Shown in pieces: positions 1 to 6,677 of a DNA stretch of 7,218 nucleotides. The notes below the pieces were generated by a model. It saw only the letters and a program-made list of their open reading frames with translations, did not search any database and was not told the origin of the DNA. The DNA comes from Chloroflexota bacterium (GTDB taxonomy: Bacteria; Chloroflexota; UBA6077). The stretch is taken from positions 1-7,218 of the forward strand of contig JAJYNT010000055.1 in assembly GCA_021786215.1 (NCBI GenBank). Reading direction: 5' to 3'. Position 1 is the stretch's first letter; each line of letters opens with the position of its first letter. The position numbers and the translations under genes were made by a program.

Positions 1-112
1 GGAGGGCAAAGAGCGGCTGATCGCCCAGTTGCAGGGAAACCTGGAGAGGTACCATGCCATGCCGCCCTTCAAGCTCTACTTTGGCTTGAAAAGGCTGGTG
101 GGAAGGTCATGA
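1..112 (+). CDS. C-terminal end of an unidentified protein (partial)
   Basis: An open frame enters from the left edge, with its first full codon at base 2, and ends at a TGA at 110-112. It gives 36 residues. The frame is G/C-rich at third positions, like the genes that follow. The tail is basic and ends in a PFKLYFGLKRLVGR-type stretch. Tails of this kind (a short helix, then proline and an aromatic-rich basic end) occur at the C-termini of many family 2 glycosyltransferases, so a glycosyltransferase is a reasonable guess given the neighbours. No catalytic motif lies inside the window, so the product is not assigned. Its stop lies four bases before the next start, which suggests translational coupling. 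Confidence 0.55.
   Translation, partial: EGKERLIAQLQGNLERYHAMPPFKLYFGLKRLVGRS
101..106 (+). promoter_or_regulatory. Ribosome binding site of the GT2 gene
   Basis: GGAAGG lies ten bases before the ATG at 117, inside the last codons of the upstream gene. It favours ATG 117 over the ATG at 109, whose frame stops after three codons. Confidence 0.55.
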
Positions 113-116
113 TTCG

Positions 117-1520
117 ATGACTCACCCGTTTGTGTCGGTAGTAGTACTCAACTATAATGGCCTCCGCTTCTTGGACGATTGCCTCGGCTCCCTGGACCAA
201 CTCGACTATCCGCGAGATCGCTTCGAGGTCGTTCTGGTCGACAACGTCTCACAGGACGGGTCGGCCGACATTGCCGAGAAACGGTTCCCGCGGTTCCGCG
301 TTGTGAGGAATAGCCGGAACCTCGGCTTCGCGGCGGGCAACAACGTGGCGATGCGTACTGCCCAGGCCGATTACGTGGTGCTGCTGAACAACGACACCGC
401 CGTCGACAAGCAGTGGCTATCCGCTCTGGTGGAGGCGGCCGAACGGGATCCAAAGATCGGCGCTTGCACCTCCAAGCTGCTGTTTCAGCACGATCGGGCC
501 AGGATCAAACTGGAGGTCACCCCCTTCCGTCCCAGCGATTGGGGATCGACGGATCAGCGGGAACTGGGGGTAAAGCTGCTGAGCGCCCGGGTACTTCAGG
601 GAGGAGAAGCCAGAGAGGCCGAGTATCTGGAGGGATTCTACGGCCAGGAGCCGTCCCCGGATGGTCCATTCCGTTGGTCGGGCGCAGCCGCCACCATCGG
701 GGTACGAGTCTCGAAGAAGGACGAGCCGGCAACCTTGAAGTTGTCCGTGGCGCCGGCCCGCCCCAACGGCAAGATCGCCAGGCTGAGCCTCACAGCGGAG
801 GGCATCACCCTGGGAAGCTGGGAGATAGCGCCCGGTCCACAGGATCTGGAGATCCCCCTGCCGCGAGAGCTCGTCGAGAAGGCCGGTCCGGTGATCCAGA
901 ATGCGGGCACCCTGATCCTGCGGGATGGTTCGGGCCGCGACCGAGGCTCGGTAGTTAGGGGAACCGAGGTTTACCAAGAAGATGATCGGGGTCAGTACGG
1001 CCACCGCGAGGAGGTGTTCGCCGGGTGCGGGGCGGCTCTTCTCCTCAAGCGAGCCATGCTGGAGGATGTCGGTCTCTTCGATGAGGATTTCTTCATGTAC
1101 TACGAGGACATGGACCTATCATGGCGCGCTCGCCGTCGGGGCTGGAAGATCCTTTTCGTGCCCGAGGCTGAGGTACGCCACGTCCACTGCGGCAGCAGCG
1201 TCGAGTGGTCTCCCCTCTTCCTGTACCATGTGGAAAGAAACCGGCTACTGATGCTGGCCAAGAACGCCTCTCTCGGCCTTGCCGCTGCTGAGCACTTCAA
1301 GTACGCCGCCTCCGCCGGCCTCAATGTTGGCCGGCTGCTGCGCTCACTTGCGCTCCGCTCGGCCGATCGAAGTCCGCTGCAGAGACGGCTCCGTATCCAG
1401 CTTCAAGTCCTCTACTGGCTCGTGTCCCACCTATCCAGTACAGCCGCAAAGAGACGGCAACTCGCAAGACGGGAGTCTGTACCGGCCGAGAAGCTGCTGC
1501 GATGGATGGTGCCGGCTTGA
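117..1520 (+). CDS. WbbL-like family 2 glycosyltransferase with an inserted beta-rich module
   Basis: Predicted cytoplasmic GT-A fold transferase that adds a sugar, perhaps rhamnose, from a nucleotide sugar to a growing surface glycan. Seen in the 467-residue protein: the N-terminal strand VSVVVLNYNG (6-15), D42 in VDN, NLGFAAGNN (68-76), the metal-binding DXD-equivalent NND (91-93), and the second catalytic half with GSGRDRG (271-277), a CGAA strand near 303-307, and FDEDFFMYYEDMDLSWR (321-337), where E330/D331 should include the catalytic base. HVH at 355-357 matches the conserved histidine region. Family members usually have about 300-350 residues; the excess is an insert at about 130-256, between the DXD half and the VIQNAG strand that normally follows closely. 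The C-terminus (from about 380) is helical and basic and probably membrane-associated. The gene starts four bases after the upstream stop and overlaps the next gene by 19 bases. Family assignment is firm; donor and acceptor are unknown. Confidence 0.93.
   Translation: MTHPFVSVVVLNYNGLRFLDDCLGSLDQLDYPRDRFEVVLVDNVSQDGSADIAEKRFPRFRVVRNSRNLGFAAGNNVAMRTAQADYVVLLNNDTAVDKQWLSALVEAAERDPKIGACTSKLLFQHDRARIKLEVTPFRPSDWGSTDQRELGVKLLSARVLQGGEAREAEYLEGFYGQEPSPDGPFRWSGAAATIGVRVSKKDEPATLKLSVAPARPNGKIARLSLTAEGITLGSWEIAPGPQDLEIPLPRELVEKAGPVIQNAGTLILRDGSGRDRGSVVRGTEVYQEDDRGQYGHREEVFAGCGAALLLKRAMLEDVGLFDEDFFMYYEDMDLSWRARRRGWKILFVPEAEVRHVHCGSSVEWSPLFLYHVERNRLLMLAKNASLGLAAAEHFKYAASAGLNVGRLLRSLALRSADRSPLQRRLRIQLQVLYWLVSHLSSTAAKRRQLARRESVPAEKLLRWMVPA
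504..887 (+). other. Beta-rich module inserted in GT2 (permuted copy)
   Basis: Residues about 130-256 of the GT2 protein. The segment opens with an exit-type motif: PFRPSDWGSTDQRELGVKL at 136-154, then strand SARV. It continues into an entry-type motif: EGFYGQE at 172-178 and FRWSG at 185-189. Alternating hydrophobic strands follow, to about IPLPREL (246-252). The same two motifs occur in the GT4 enzyme and the methyltransferase downstream, but there in the opposite order. A carbohydrate-binding-like beta-sandwich is inferred from the strand pattern and the company of glycan enzymes; no family name can be assigned by eye. Confidence 0.72.
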
Positions 1521-3100
1521 AGGTAGGCATCTACAACCGATGGCTGCACACCATGGGTGGAGGCGAGCGCTACACCCTCACGGCCGCCCAGGGGCTCGCC
1601 GAGGAAAACCAGGTGGAGCTCATCACACATCGCCCCACCTCGCTCCAGACGCTGGAAGCCAAGCTGAACGTCAACCTCCAGGGCATCTCCCTGCGCTGCG
1701 TACCCGACCTGCCCTTCCACCGGCTGGGGGACTACACCGAGGAGTACGATCTCTTCATCAACGCCTCCTTCATGAGCTTCGTCCCGTCGAGGGCCAAGAA
1801 GAGCGTTCTCTTCGTCTACTTCCCCTTCCCGGTCGATAAGTCACCGTGGGGCCTCTTCAAGAGAAATGTGGGGCTCTGGCTGCGGCACCAACTGATCGTT
1901 CCGGAGTTCGGCGAGGGGTTCTACGGGCTCCAGCAGGTGGGTGGGGGATGGTACCGTTGGACGGCGGAGAAGGCGCTGGTGCACCTGCCGGTGGTCCACC
2001 GAGGAAGCCCCATGCGGGTGCGGCTGATGGTGGGGAGCTTCCGGCCCCAGGATCATCCGCCGGTAGCTGTGCGGGCCTCGGCGGCCGGCCGGCTCCTCGC
2101 TCAGACCGAACTGTCCTCCACAGACGGCAATTACCTGCCACTGGAAGTGACCATCCCATCTGAAGCCACCGAGGGTGACAAAACCACTCTTGCCATCGAG
2201 GCCGATACCTTCAATCCTCAAGGGGGACCGGGCTTCGAGGAGGACTACCGCGACCTGGGGATCGCGGTGGCCAAGGTGAAGGTGATGGGCGCTCGCCACC
2301 AGATCTACGATCTGGTCTTCGAGAGGATGATCAAGGAGGCAGGGCTGCGGCTCCACGGGATACCGGACAATCTGTCGTTGCGTTATGTCGATAGCTACGA
2401 TCTCATCACCCCCATCTCTCTGTACGTACAGAAATGGCTGGAGATCTACTGGGGCAAGAGGGGCGAGATCCTGTACCCACCGGTGGATGTGGAGAGCTAC
2501 GACCCGACCAGAGAGAAGAAGAACATCATCCTGAACGTCGGGCGCTTCTTCAGTGGAAGCCACAACAAGAAGCACATCGTGATGATAGAGGCCTTCAAAC
2601 GGTTGTGCCGGAAGGGTCTGAAGGGATGGGAGCTCCACATGGCCGGCGGTGTGGCACCGGGGAAGGTGCACGCCGAGTATCTGGAGAGGGTCAGGCGAAG
2701 GGCCGAGGGCTATCCTATATATCTCCATACCGACGCCCCTTACGACGAGCTGAAGCGGCTCTACGAAGAAGCCACAATCTACTGGCACGCCAGCGGCTAC
2801 GGCGAAAACGAGAACCGCAACCCGATACGCTTCGAGCATTTCGGCATCACCACGGTGGAGGCGATGGCGGCGGGATGCGTCCCCGTGGTCATCGCGAAGG
2901 CCGGACAGCTGGAAACGGTGGAGCAGGGCAGAAGCGGCTTCCTGTGGAACAGCCTGTCAGAATTGGAGAGCTACACGCTGCAGGTAATCAACAACCTGAC
3001 CCTTCGCACTTCCCTGCAGCAGGGCGCCATCATCCGAGCCAGAGCCTTCGACCAGGACAACTTCAAGCGGAGACTGCTCGAACTGATCGCGAGGATCTAG
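1502..3100 (+). CDS. Family 4 (GT-B) glycosyltransferase with an inserted beta-rich module
   Basis: Predicted retaining GT-B transferase, cytoplasmic, using a nucleotide sugar to extend a surface glycan. Seen in 532 residues: KVGIYNRWLHTMGGGERYT near the N-terminus, with the glycine-rich loop (19-21) of the acceptor-side Rossmann domain; ILYPPVDV before the interdomain crossover; ILNVGRFF opening the C-terminal Rossmann domain; and EHFGITTVE at 445-453, the E-x7-E donor-binding motif of this family, followed by AMAAGCVPVV. An additional module occupies about 134-262, which explains a length above the usual 370-420. ATG 1502 overlaps the GT2 stop by 19 bases, which points to translational coupling; a weak GAGAAG (1488-1493) stands upstream. 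TTG 1517 is a possible alternative start and would cost only five residues. Which sugar is transferred cannot be told. Confidence 0.93.
   Translation: MDGAGLKVGIYNRWLHTMGGGERYTLTAAQGLAEENQVELITHRPTSLQTLEAKLNVNLQGISLRCVPDLPFHRLGDYTEEYDLFINASFMSFVPSRAKKSVLFVYFPFPVDKSPWGLFKRNVGLWLRHQLIVPEFGEGFYGLQQVGGGWYRWTAEKALVHLPVVHRGSPMRVRLMVGSFRPQDHPPVAVRASAAGRLLAQTELSSTDGNYLPLEVTIPSEATEGDKTTLAIEADTFNPQGGPGFEEDYRDLGIAVAKVKVMGARHQIYDLVFERMIKEAGLRLHGIPDNLSLRYVDSYDLITPISLYVQKWLEIYWGKRGEILYPPVDVESYDPTREKKNIILNVGRFFSGSHNKKHIVMIEAFKRLCRKGLKGWELHMAGGVAPGKVHAEYLERVRRRAEGYPIYLHTDAPYDELKRLYEEATIYWHASGYGENENRNPIRFEHFGITTVEAMAAGCVPVVIAKAGQLETVEQGRSGFLWNSLSELESYTLQVINNLTLRTSLQQGAIIRARAFDQDNFKRRLLELIARI
1901..2287 (+). 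other. Beta-rich module inserted in the GT4 enzyme
   Basis: Residues about 134-262. It begins with PEFGEGFYG (134-142) and YRWTAEKA (151-158), passes through several alternating strands, and ends with DTFNPQG and DYRDLGIAV (248-256), then strand AKVKV. The flanks, RHQLIVPE before and ARHQIYDLVFE after, look like ordinary GT4 helices, so the module is spliced into the N-terminal Rossmann half. Its order (entry motif first, exit motif last) matches the methyltransferase copy. Confidence 0.72.
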
Positions 3101-3145
3101 AGCATCGTAGAATGCGGGTCCCCAACAATCCATTCATTTCCATGC

Positions 3146-3150
3146 AGGAG
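3146..3150 (+). promoter_or_regulatory. Ribosome binding site that fixes the methyltransferase start
   Basis: AGGAG ends eight bases before the ATG at 3159, an ideal spacing. The in-frame GTG at 3150 begins on the last base of this site and so cannot use it; ATG 3159 is therefore the better start. Confidence 0.75.
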
Positions 3151-3158
3151 TGCCTAGA

Positions 3159-4373
3159 ATGACACCGAGCGAGGCCAGAGAGTTTCTCCTGGGCTTCGAT
3201 CACTGCTCCTACCAGCAGGCAATCGACTACCTGAACGTAGCGCTGGATCGACTGCTGGTAACCCTGAATCTCATGCCCAAGCTGCCCAAAGGTGCCAGGG
3301 TTCTGGAGCTGGGTGCGATGCCCTACTTCATGACCTCGCTCTTGATGCACCAGTTCCCCGATTACCAGATGGAGCTGGCGAACGAGCCAGATAGGCTCAA
3401 GGTGGATAGCGGCCACGTCAGGTTGATTAACAAGAAGCTGGGCTTCGATCGCAGCTTCACCTATCAGGCCTTCAACATCGAGACCGATCGATTCCCCTAC
3501 GAGGATGGTAGTCTGGATCTGGTGCTTTACTGCGAGATGATCGAGCACCTGATGCACGACCCCAGCCATTCGCTTTACGAGATCCATAGGGTGCTGAAAC
3601 CAGGGGGATACCTCGTACTCAGCACGCCCAATCCATTCCGCTACACCAACTACATCAGGTTTCTCACCAACAAGAATATCTACCCGCCCTTCTCCGGTTG
3701 GGGTCCGTATGCCCGGCACAATCGAGAGTTCAGTACCCAGGAGCTGAGATTGCTGCTGAAGCAGAGCAACTACGACCTCGAGGAGATGATCACAGCCTAC
3801 GATCCATCCTACGATCACCCGAAGCGGCTCGATGGGATGGCACGCTGGCTCCACCGCCGAGGCTTGCTGAAGGAGAACATGGATGTCATCCACCTCCGGG
3901 CCCGGGCCGTCGATAAGCCAATCTATCGCTACCCGCCTGAGCTGTACCTTGACGTCCATGTTTACCAGCGAATCATCAACGACAACATCGAGATGGGCGT
4001 GAACGACGAGGCACAGTTGGGGGACGGCTTCTACAAGCTGGAGAGCTGGCCCCCCTACATACGATGGACCGGCCGGACCGCCGAAGCGAAGCTACTATCG
4101 CGTGGGCAAAGCAGCTTCGGCATTCGGTTCTACTCGGGACCCAAGGAGCTATCACGGGATGTATCGGGCTCCATCACCCTCGACGGCACCGTCCATCGAT
4201 TCAGCGTCGCCCCTGGAGAATGGGCAGAGCTCCATTTCCCCGTCCCGCCAACGAGAGATAGCCAGATCAAGTTCATGCTGAGCTTGGACAAGGTCTGGGT
4301 CCCGTTCGAAGTGAACGGGGGTGCCGACACCCGGGATCTGGGGATAGCTATTCAACGTCTCTGGCTGGAGTAG
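3159..4373 (+). CDS. Class I SAM-dependent methyltransferase with a C-terminal beta-rich module
   Basis: Predicted cytoplasmic methyltransferase, probably acting on a sugar of the glycan made by the neighbouring transferases. The 404-residue protein has a helical lead (1-45), motif I at RVLELGAMPYFMT (47-59), acidic residues after the second strand (E72, E76), and LDLVLYCEMIEHL (119-131) with the usual acidic and IEHL features. DP...EIHRVLKPGGYLVLSTPNP follows (134-159), the standard post-motif loop and strand of Methyltransf_11/23-type enzymes. Motif I is E-x-G-x-x-P rather than GxGxG. The catalytic domain ends by about 220; a linker follows, and the C-terminal 117 residues form the module also found in the two preceding enzymes. 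The gene is preceded by a 58-base gap after the GT4 stop. O-methylation of a sugar is inference; the fold is clear. Confidence 0.9.
   Translation: MTPSEAREFLLGFDHCSYQQAIDYLNVALDRLLVTLNLMPKLPKGARVLELGAMPYFMTSLLMHQFPDYQMELANEPDRLKVDSGHVRLINKKLGFDRSFTYQAFNIETDRFPYEDGSLDLVLYCEMIEHLMHDPSHSLYEIHRVLKPGGYLVLSTPNPFRYTNYIRFLTNKNIYPPFSGWGPYARHNREFSTQELRLLLKQSNYDLEEMITAYDPSYDHPKRLDGMARWLHRRGLLKENMDVIHLRARAVDKPIYRYPPELYLDVHVYQRIINDNIEMGVNDEAQLGDGFYKLESWPPYIRWTGRTAEAKLLSRGQSSFGIRFYSGPKELSRDVSGSITLDGTVHRFSVAPGEWAELHFPVPPTRDSQIKFMLSLDKVWVPFEVNGGADTRDLGIAIQRLWLE
4020..4370 (+). other. C-terminal beta-rich module of the methyltransferase
   Basis: Residues about 288-404. It opens with GDGFYKLESW (288-297) and IRWTG (301-305), continues with alternating strands (AELHFPVP, IKFMLSLD), and closes with VWVPFEVNG and ADTRDLGIAIQRLWL (389-403) just before the stop. 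As a terminal rather than inserted copy, it shows the natural boundaries of the module best: start at GFY, end at the D-x-R-D-L-G-I strand. Confidence 0.75.
4367..4370 (+). promoter_or_regulatory. Ribosome binding site supporting a TTG start
   Basis: GGAG lies nine bases before the TTG at 4380, inside the last codons of the methyltransferase gene. No ATG or GTG start is available in this frame before residue 58, which would remove the first membrane helix and the conserved acidic loop. Confidence 0.55.
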
Positions 4374-4379
4374 TTTGCT

Positions 4380-6677
4380 TTGGTTGCTATCAACGCTCAA
4401 TCCCTGGCCGAAGCTCAGGCCAAGGAGATCGGACACACAGGTCGGTCGGACCGATTCATCGGTTGGCTGCTGCTGCTCTTCTTCCTCGCCCTGTACCTGC
4501 TGACGGCAGGTGGCCACGGCTACAGTCCCGATGGGGAGTTCGCCTATCGCATGGGCAACGCCCTCACCCTCGATCCTAAACACGAGTACCTGAAGACCCA
4601 GGGGCATGGGCTCTCCCAGTGGGGCATCATGGTGCCTTTGCTCTCCCAGCCGTTGATACTGCTGGGAGAGCCGCTGATGAAGATCGTGCCCCAGAAGGAC
4701 CACGCGACCGTCGACGGTCGAGACTATGTGCTGGGAATCTTCCAGGATAAAGGTCTTCTCAAGGACGGACCCACGGTGGGGCCGAAGGGGCCGGGAGTTG
4801 AAGACAGCTACGTGCGCACCAACCTGAAGGTCGGACCGGCCACCTCCCTCACGATGATCTCCTTCCTGTCCCTTTCCGAGGACGTCCCACAGAACACCAC
4901 CGTGGCGGAGATCACCCTCACGGATTCATCCGGCCAGAACTTGGTGTTACCCATTCGCGCCGGCGTGGAAACCGCGGAGTGGAACAGAGGCAAGTCCGAT
5001 AAAGAGGTGAAGCACGCGGAGGCGCGGGTCGCCTCCATCTGGGCAGGAAATACCAGCGGCCGCAACTACTTCGCGGAGTTCCCGTTCGGCCGCACCCTCC
5101 AGATAACCGGCTTCAGCGTGCACTATCTGCTTCCCGAAGGACAGCTGTACATCCGCGCCCTGGGGCTTATAAACAAGCAGACCGGCAGCTTCGAGCAGAT
5201 TCGAGACGATGGTCGCTTCTGGTCGGTGAGGCAGAACAACGAGTTCTTCGCCAGGATGCTCTTCTCGTTCTTCAACGCCTTCACTACGGCCATAGGCTGT
5301 GCCCTGCTCTTCGCATTGGTGCGCATGTTCGGGTACAGCCAACTGGTCTCCATCGCCTCGACACTTATCTACGGCTTGGCCACCCTGGCGTGGCCCTACG
5401 CCAAGTACGACTTCTCTGAGCCCACCCTGGTGATGTTCGTCCTCACAACCATCTACCTGATCTTCCGCTGGGGACAGGACCGCAGGGACAAATGGATGCT
5501 GCTGGCCGGGATCTCCGCATTCGCCTCCGTGGCCACCAAGTACTTCGCTGGCGTTTTGGTGCCCTTCCTGCTGCTGGAAGCGGTCCTGCTCCATTGGGAG
5601 AAGCACCCTTCTCTGAAAGAGCTACGTATGCTCATCAAGCCGGTGGCGCTGTTCTGCTCCCCGTTTGTCGTGGTCGCCGCGCCGGCCGTCTGGTATCTGG
5701 GCCACCGATACGGCTATTCTCCTTCCATTCTGGATGCATGGGCAGGGGCACAACGAGGCTGGCTGTCTCTACCCATGAACATAGGGCTATGGGGACTCCT
5801 GTTCAGCCCGGGTCGGAGTTTCTTCCTCTACTCGCCACCCATGGTATTGGCGATCTTCTCCTTCGTGCCGTTCGTGCGCAGACACGGCCTCAAGACCGTA
5901 GGGATCCTGTCCATCATCCTCATCTACTTCCTGATATACAGTAAGAAGCCTGCCTGGCACGGCGGCGCCGGCTGGGGGCCGAGGTATCAGGTCCTGGTCA
6001 TTCCACTTGTGATCCTGCTCATTGCACCGCTCATCGAGAAGGCGATTCATCAACGGCATCGCCTGGCCCGCTACGCCCTCGTGGCCACCTTCGTTATCGG
6101 GGTGGCTTTCCAACTGCTCGCCGTGACCATCTATTTTGAGAACTACCTGGGGGTGTTTCGATACCAGATAGTCAACCAGATGCCGGATCAGGGTGCCAAG
6201 TACGGCGGCGCCGATTACTATCCCTACTCGTCAGGGTTGGACGAGGGCAACGCGATCACAGCCACCATCATGGCCTGGCCATTCAGTCCGATCCTGGCTC
6301 ACGCCTGGCTCCTGACCGGCGACTTGCTGTCCATCGGTCCGTCCTGGGTACAACCCCTCAAGGACAGGCTGCTCGTCTCTCCACCCTGGAAGCTGTTCTG
6401 GGGCATCGACATATTGCCAGCGCACCCGGAGTACGGGTTGGCGGGATTCGATTTCTGGTCGATGCAGCTTCGGACCAACTTCCCGTCCAGCTTCTCTCTG
6501 CTGGCTATCGTGGCAGCGATAATTCTGGTGCTGGAGACGGCTATCGTGACGACCGGCACCAGGATAACCTCCCTGTTCTTCGCCCAGTCAAAGCACCAGC
6601 GGGGAGCAGTGCGGACCTGGATGGCCTTTTCTGTTCTGGTCCTGCTGTTGTTCAATGGCATCCATTTTCTCATTTAG
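4380..6677 (+). CDS. Polytopic GT-C-type glycosyltransferase with a large extracytoplasmic insert
   Basis: Predicted integral membrane transferase that takes sugar from a polyprenyl-phosphate donor and adds it to a glycan or protein on the outer face of the membrane. In 765 residues: TM1 at about 27-43; an acidic loop GYSPDGEFAYRM (47-58) that fits the catalytic first-loop acidic residues of GT-C enzymes; an amphipathic LSQWGIMVPLL segment; a soluble beta-rich insert (about 107-275); then many membrane helices (first at about 292-315). Family hallmarks are GLLFSPGRSFFLYSPP (472-487), WHGGAGWGPRYQ (526-537) and FSPILAHAWLL (635-645). The start is TTG, with GGAG upstream and only two codons after the methyltransferase stop. 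The gene overlaps the next one by 23 bases. The general class is well supported; acceptor and sugar are unknown. Confidence 0.83.
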   Translation: MVAINAQSLAEAQAKEIGHTGRSDRFIGWLLLLFFLALYLLTAGGHGYSPDGEFAYRMGNALTLDPKHEYLKTQGHGLSQWGIMVPLLSQPLILLGEPLMKIVPQKDHATVDGRDYVLGIFQDKGLLKDGPTVGPKGPGVEDSYVRTNLKVGPATSLTMISFLSLSEDVPQNTTVAEITLTDSSGQNLVLPIRAGVETAEWNRGKSDKEVKHAEARVASIWAGNTSGRNYFAEFPFGRTLQITGFSVHYLLPEGQLYIRALGLINKQTGSFEQIRDDGRFWSVRQNNEFFARMLFSFFNAFTTAIGCALLFALVRMFGYSQLVSIASTLIYGLATLAWPYAKYDFSEPTLVMFVLTTIYLIFRWGQDRRDKWMLLAGISAFASVATKYFAGVLVPFLLLEAVLLHWEKHPSLKELRMLIKPVALFCSPFVVVAAPAVWYLGHRYGYSPSILDAWAGAQRGWLSLPMNIGLWGLLFSPGRSFFLYSPPMVLAIFSFVPFVRRHGLKTVGILSIILIYFLIYSKKPAWHGGAGWGPRYQVLVIPLVILLIAPLIEKAIHQRHRLARYALVATFVIGVAFQLLAVTIYFENYLGVFRYQIVNQMPDQGAKYGGADYYPYSSGLDEGNAITATIMAWPFSPILAHAWLLTGDLLSIGPSWVQPLKDRLLVSPPWKLFWGIDILPAHPEYGLAGFDFWSMQLRTNFPSSFSLLAIVAAIILVLETAIVTTGTRITSLFFAQSKHQRGAVRTWMAFSVLVLLLFNGIHFLI
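4698..5204 (+). other. Beta-rich insert in the first outer loop of the GT-C protein
   Basis: Residues about 107-275, without long hydrophobic segments. Strand-rich features include LTMISFLSLSEDV, TVAEITLTD, VLPIRAGVETAEW (189-201), then FAEFPFG, LQITGFSVHYL and LYIRALGLINKQTG. The RAG-x-[DE]-TAEW core resembles soluble domains found in some YfhO-type membrane proteins. It lacks the GFY/RWT and DxRDLG motifs, so it is not an obvious relative of the module in the three cytoplasmic enzymes. Confidence 0.6.

Noticed and set aside
1841..2839. Open minus-strand frame of 332 codons opposite the GT4 gene
   Set aside because: It lies fully within the GT4 gene, whose catalytic motifs and codon pattern are clear. 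The antisense translation shows no known motif and is a by-product of high GC.
3150..3158. GTG 3150 as the methyltransferase start
   Set aside because: It overlaps the AGGAG at 3146-3150, which is correctly spaced for ATG 3159.
3101..3158. Possible terminator or promoter in the 58-base gap
   Set aside because: Only a four-base-pair inverted repeat (GCAT/ATGC) near 3103-3114 and a repeated TAGAATG are visible. There is no U-tract and no convincing -35/-10 pair.
2434..3162. Open plus-strand frame of 242 codons inside the GT4 gene
   Set aside because: It is an out-of-frame reading of the GT4 C-terminal domain, with low-complexity, arginine- and glycine-rich content and no domain.
3063..3959. 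Open minus-strand frame of 298 codons opposite the methyltransferase gene
   Set aside because: It is opposite a gene with clear methyltransferase motifs, has no ribosome binding site or recognisable domain, and runs against the direction of the operon.
4698..5204. GT-C insert as a fourth copy of the shared module
   Set aside because: It has neither the GFY/RWT entry motif nor the DxRDLG exit motif, and is longer. Relationship at the fold level remains possible but is not supported by sequence.
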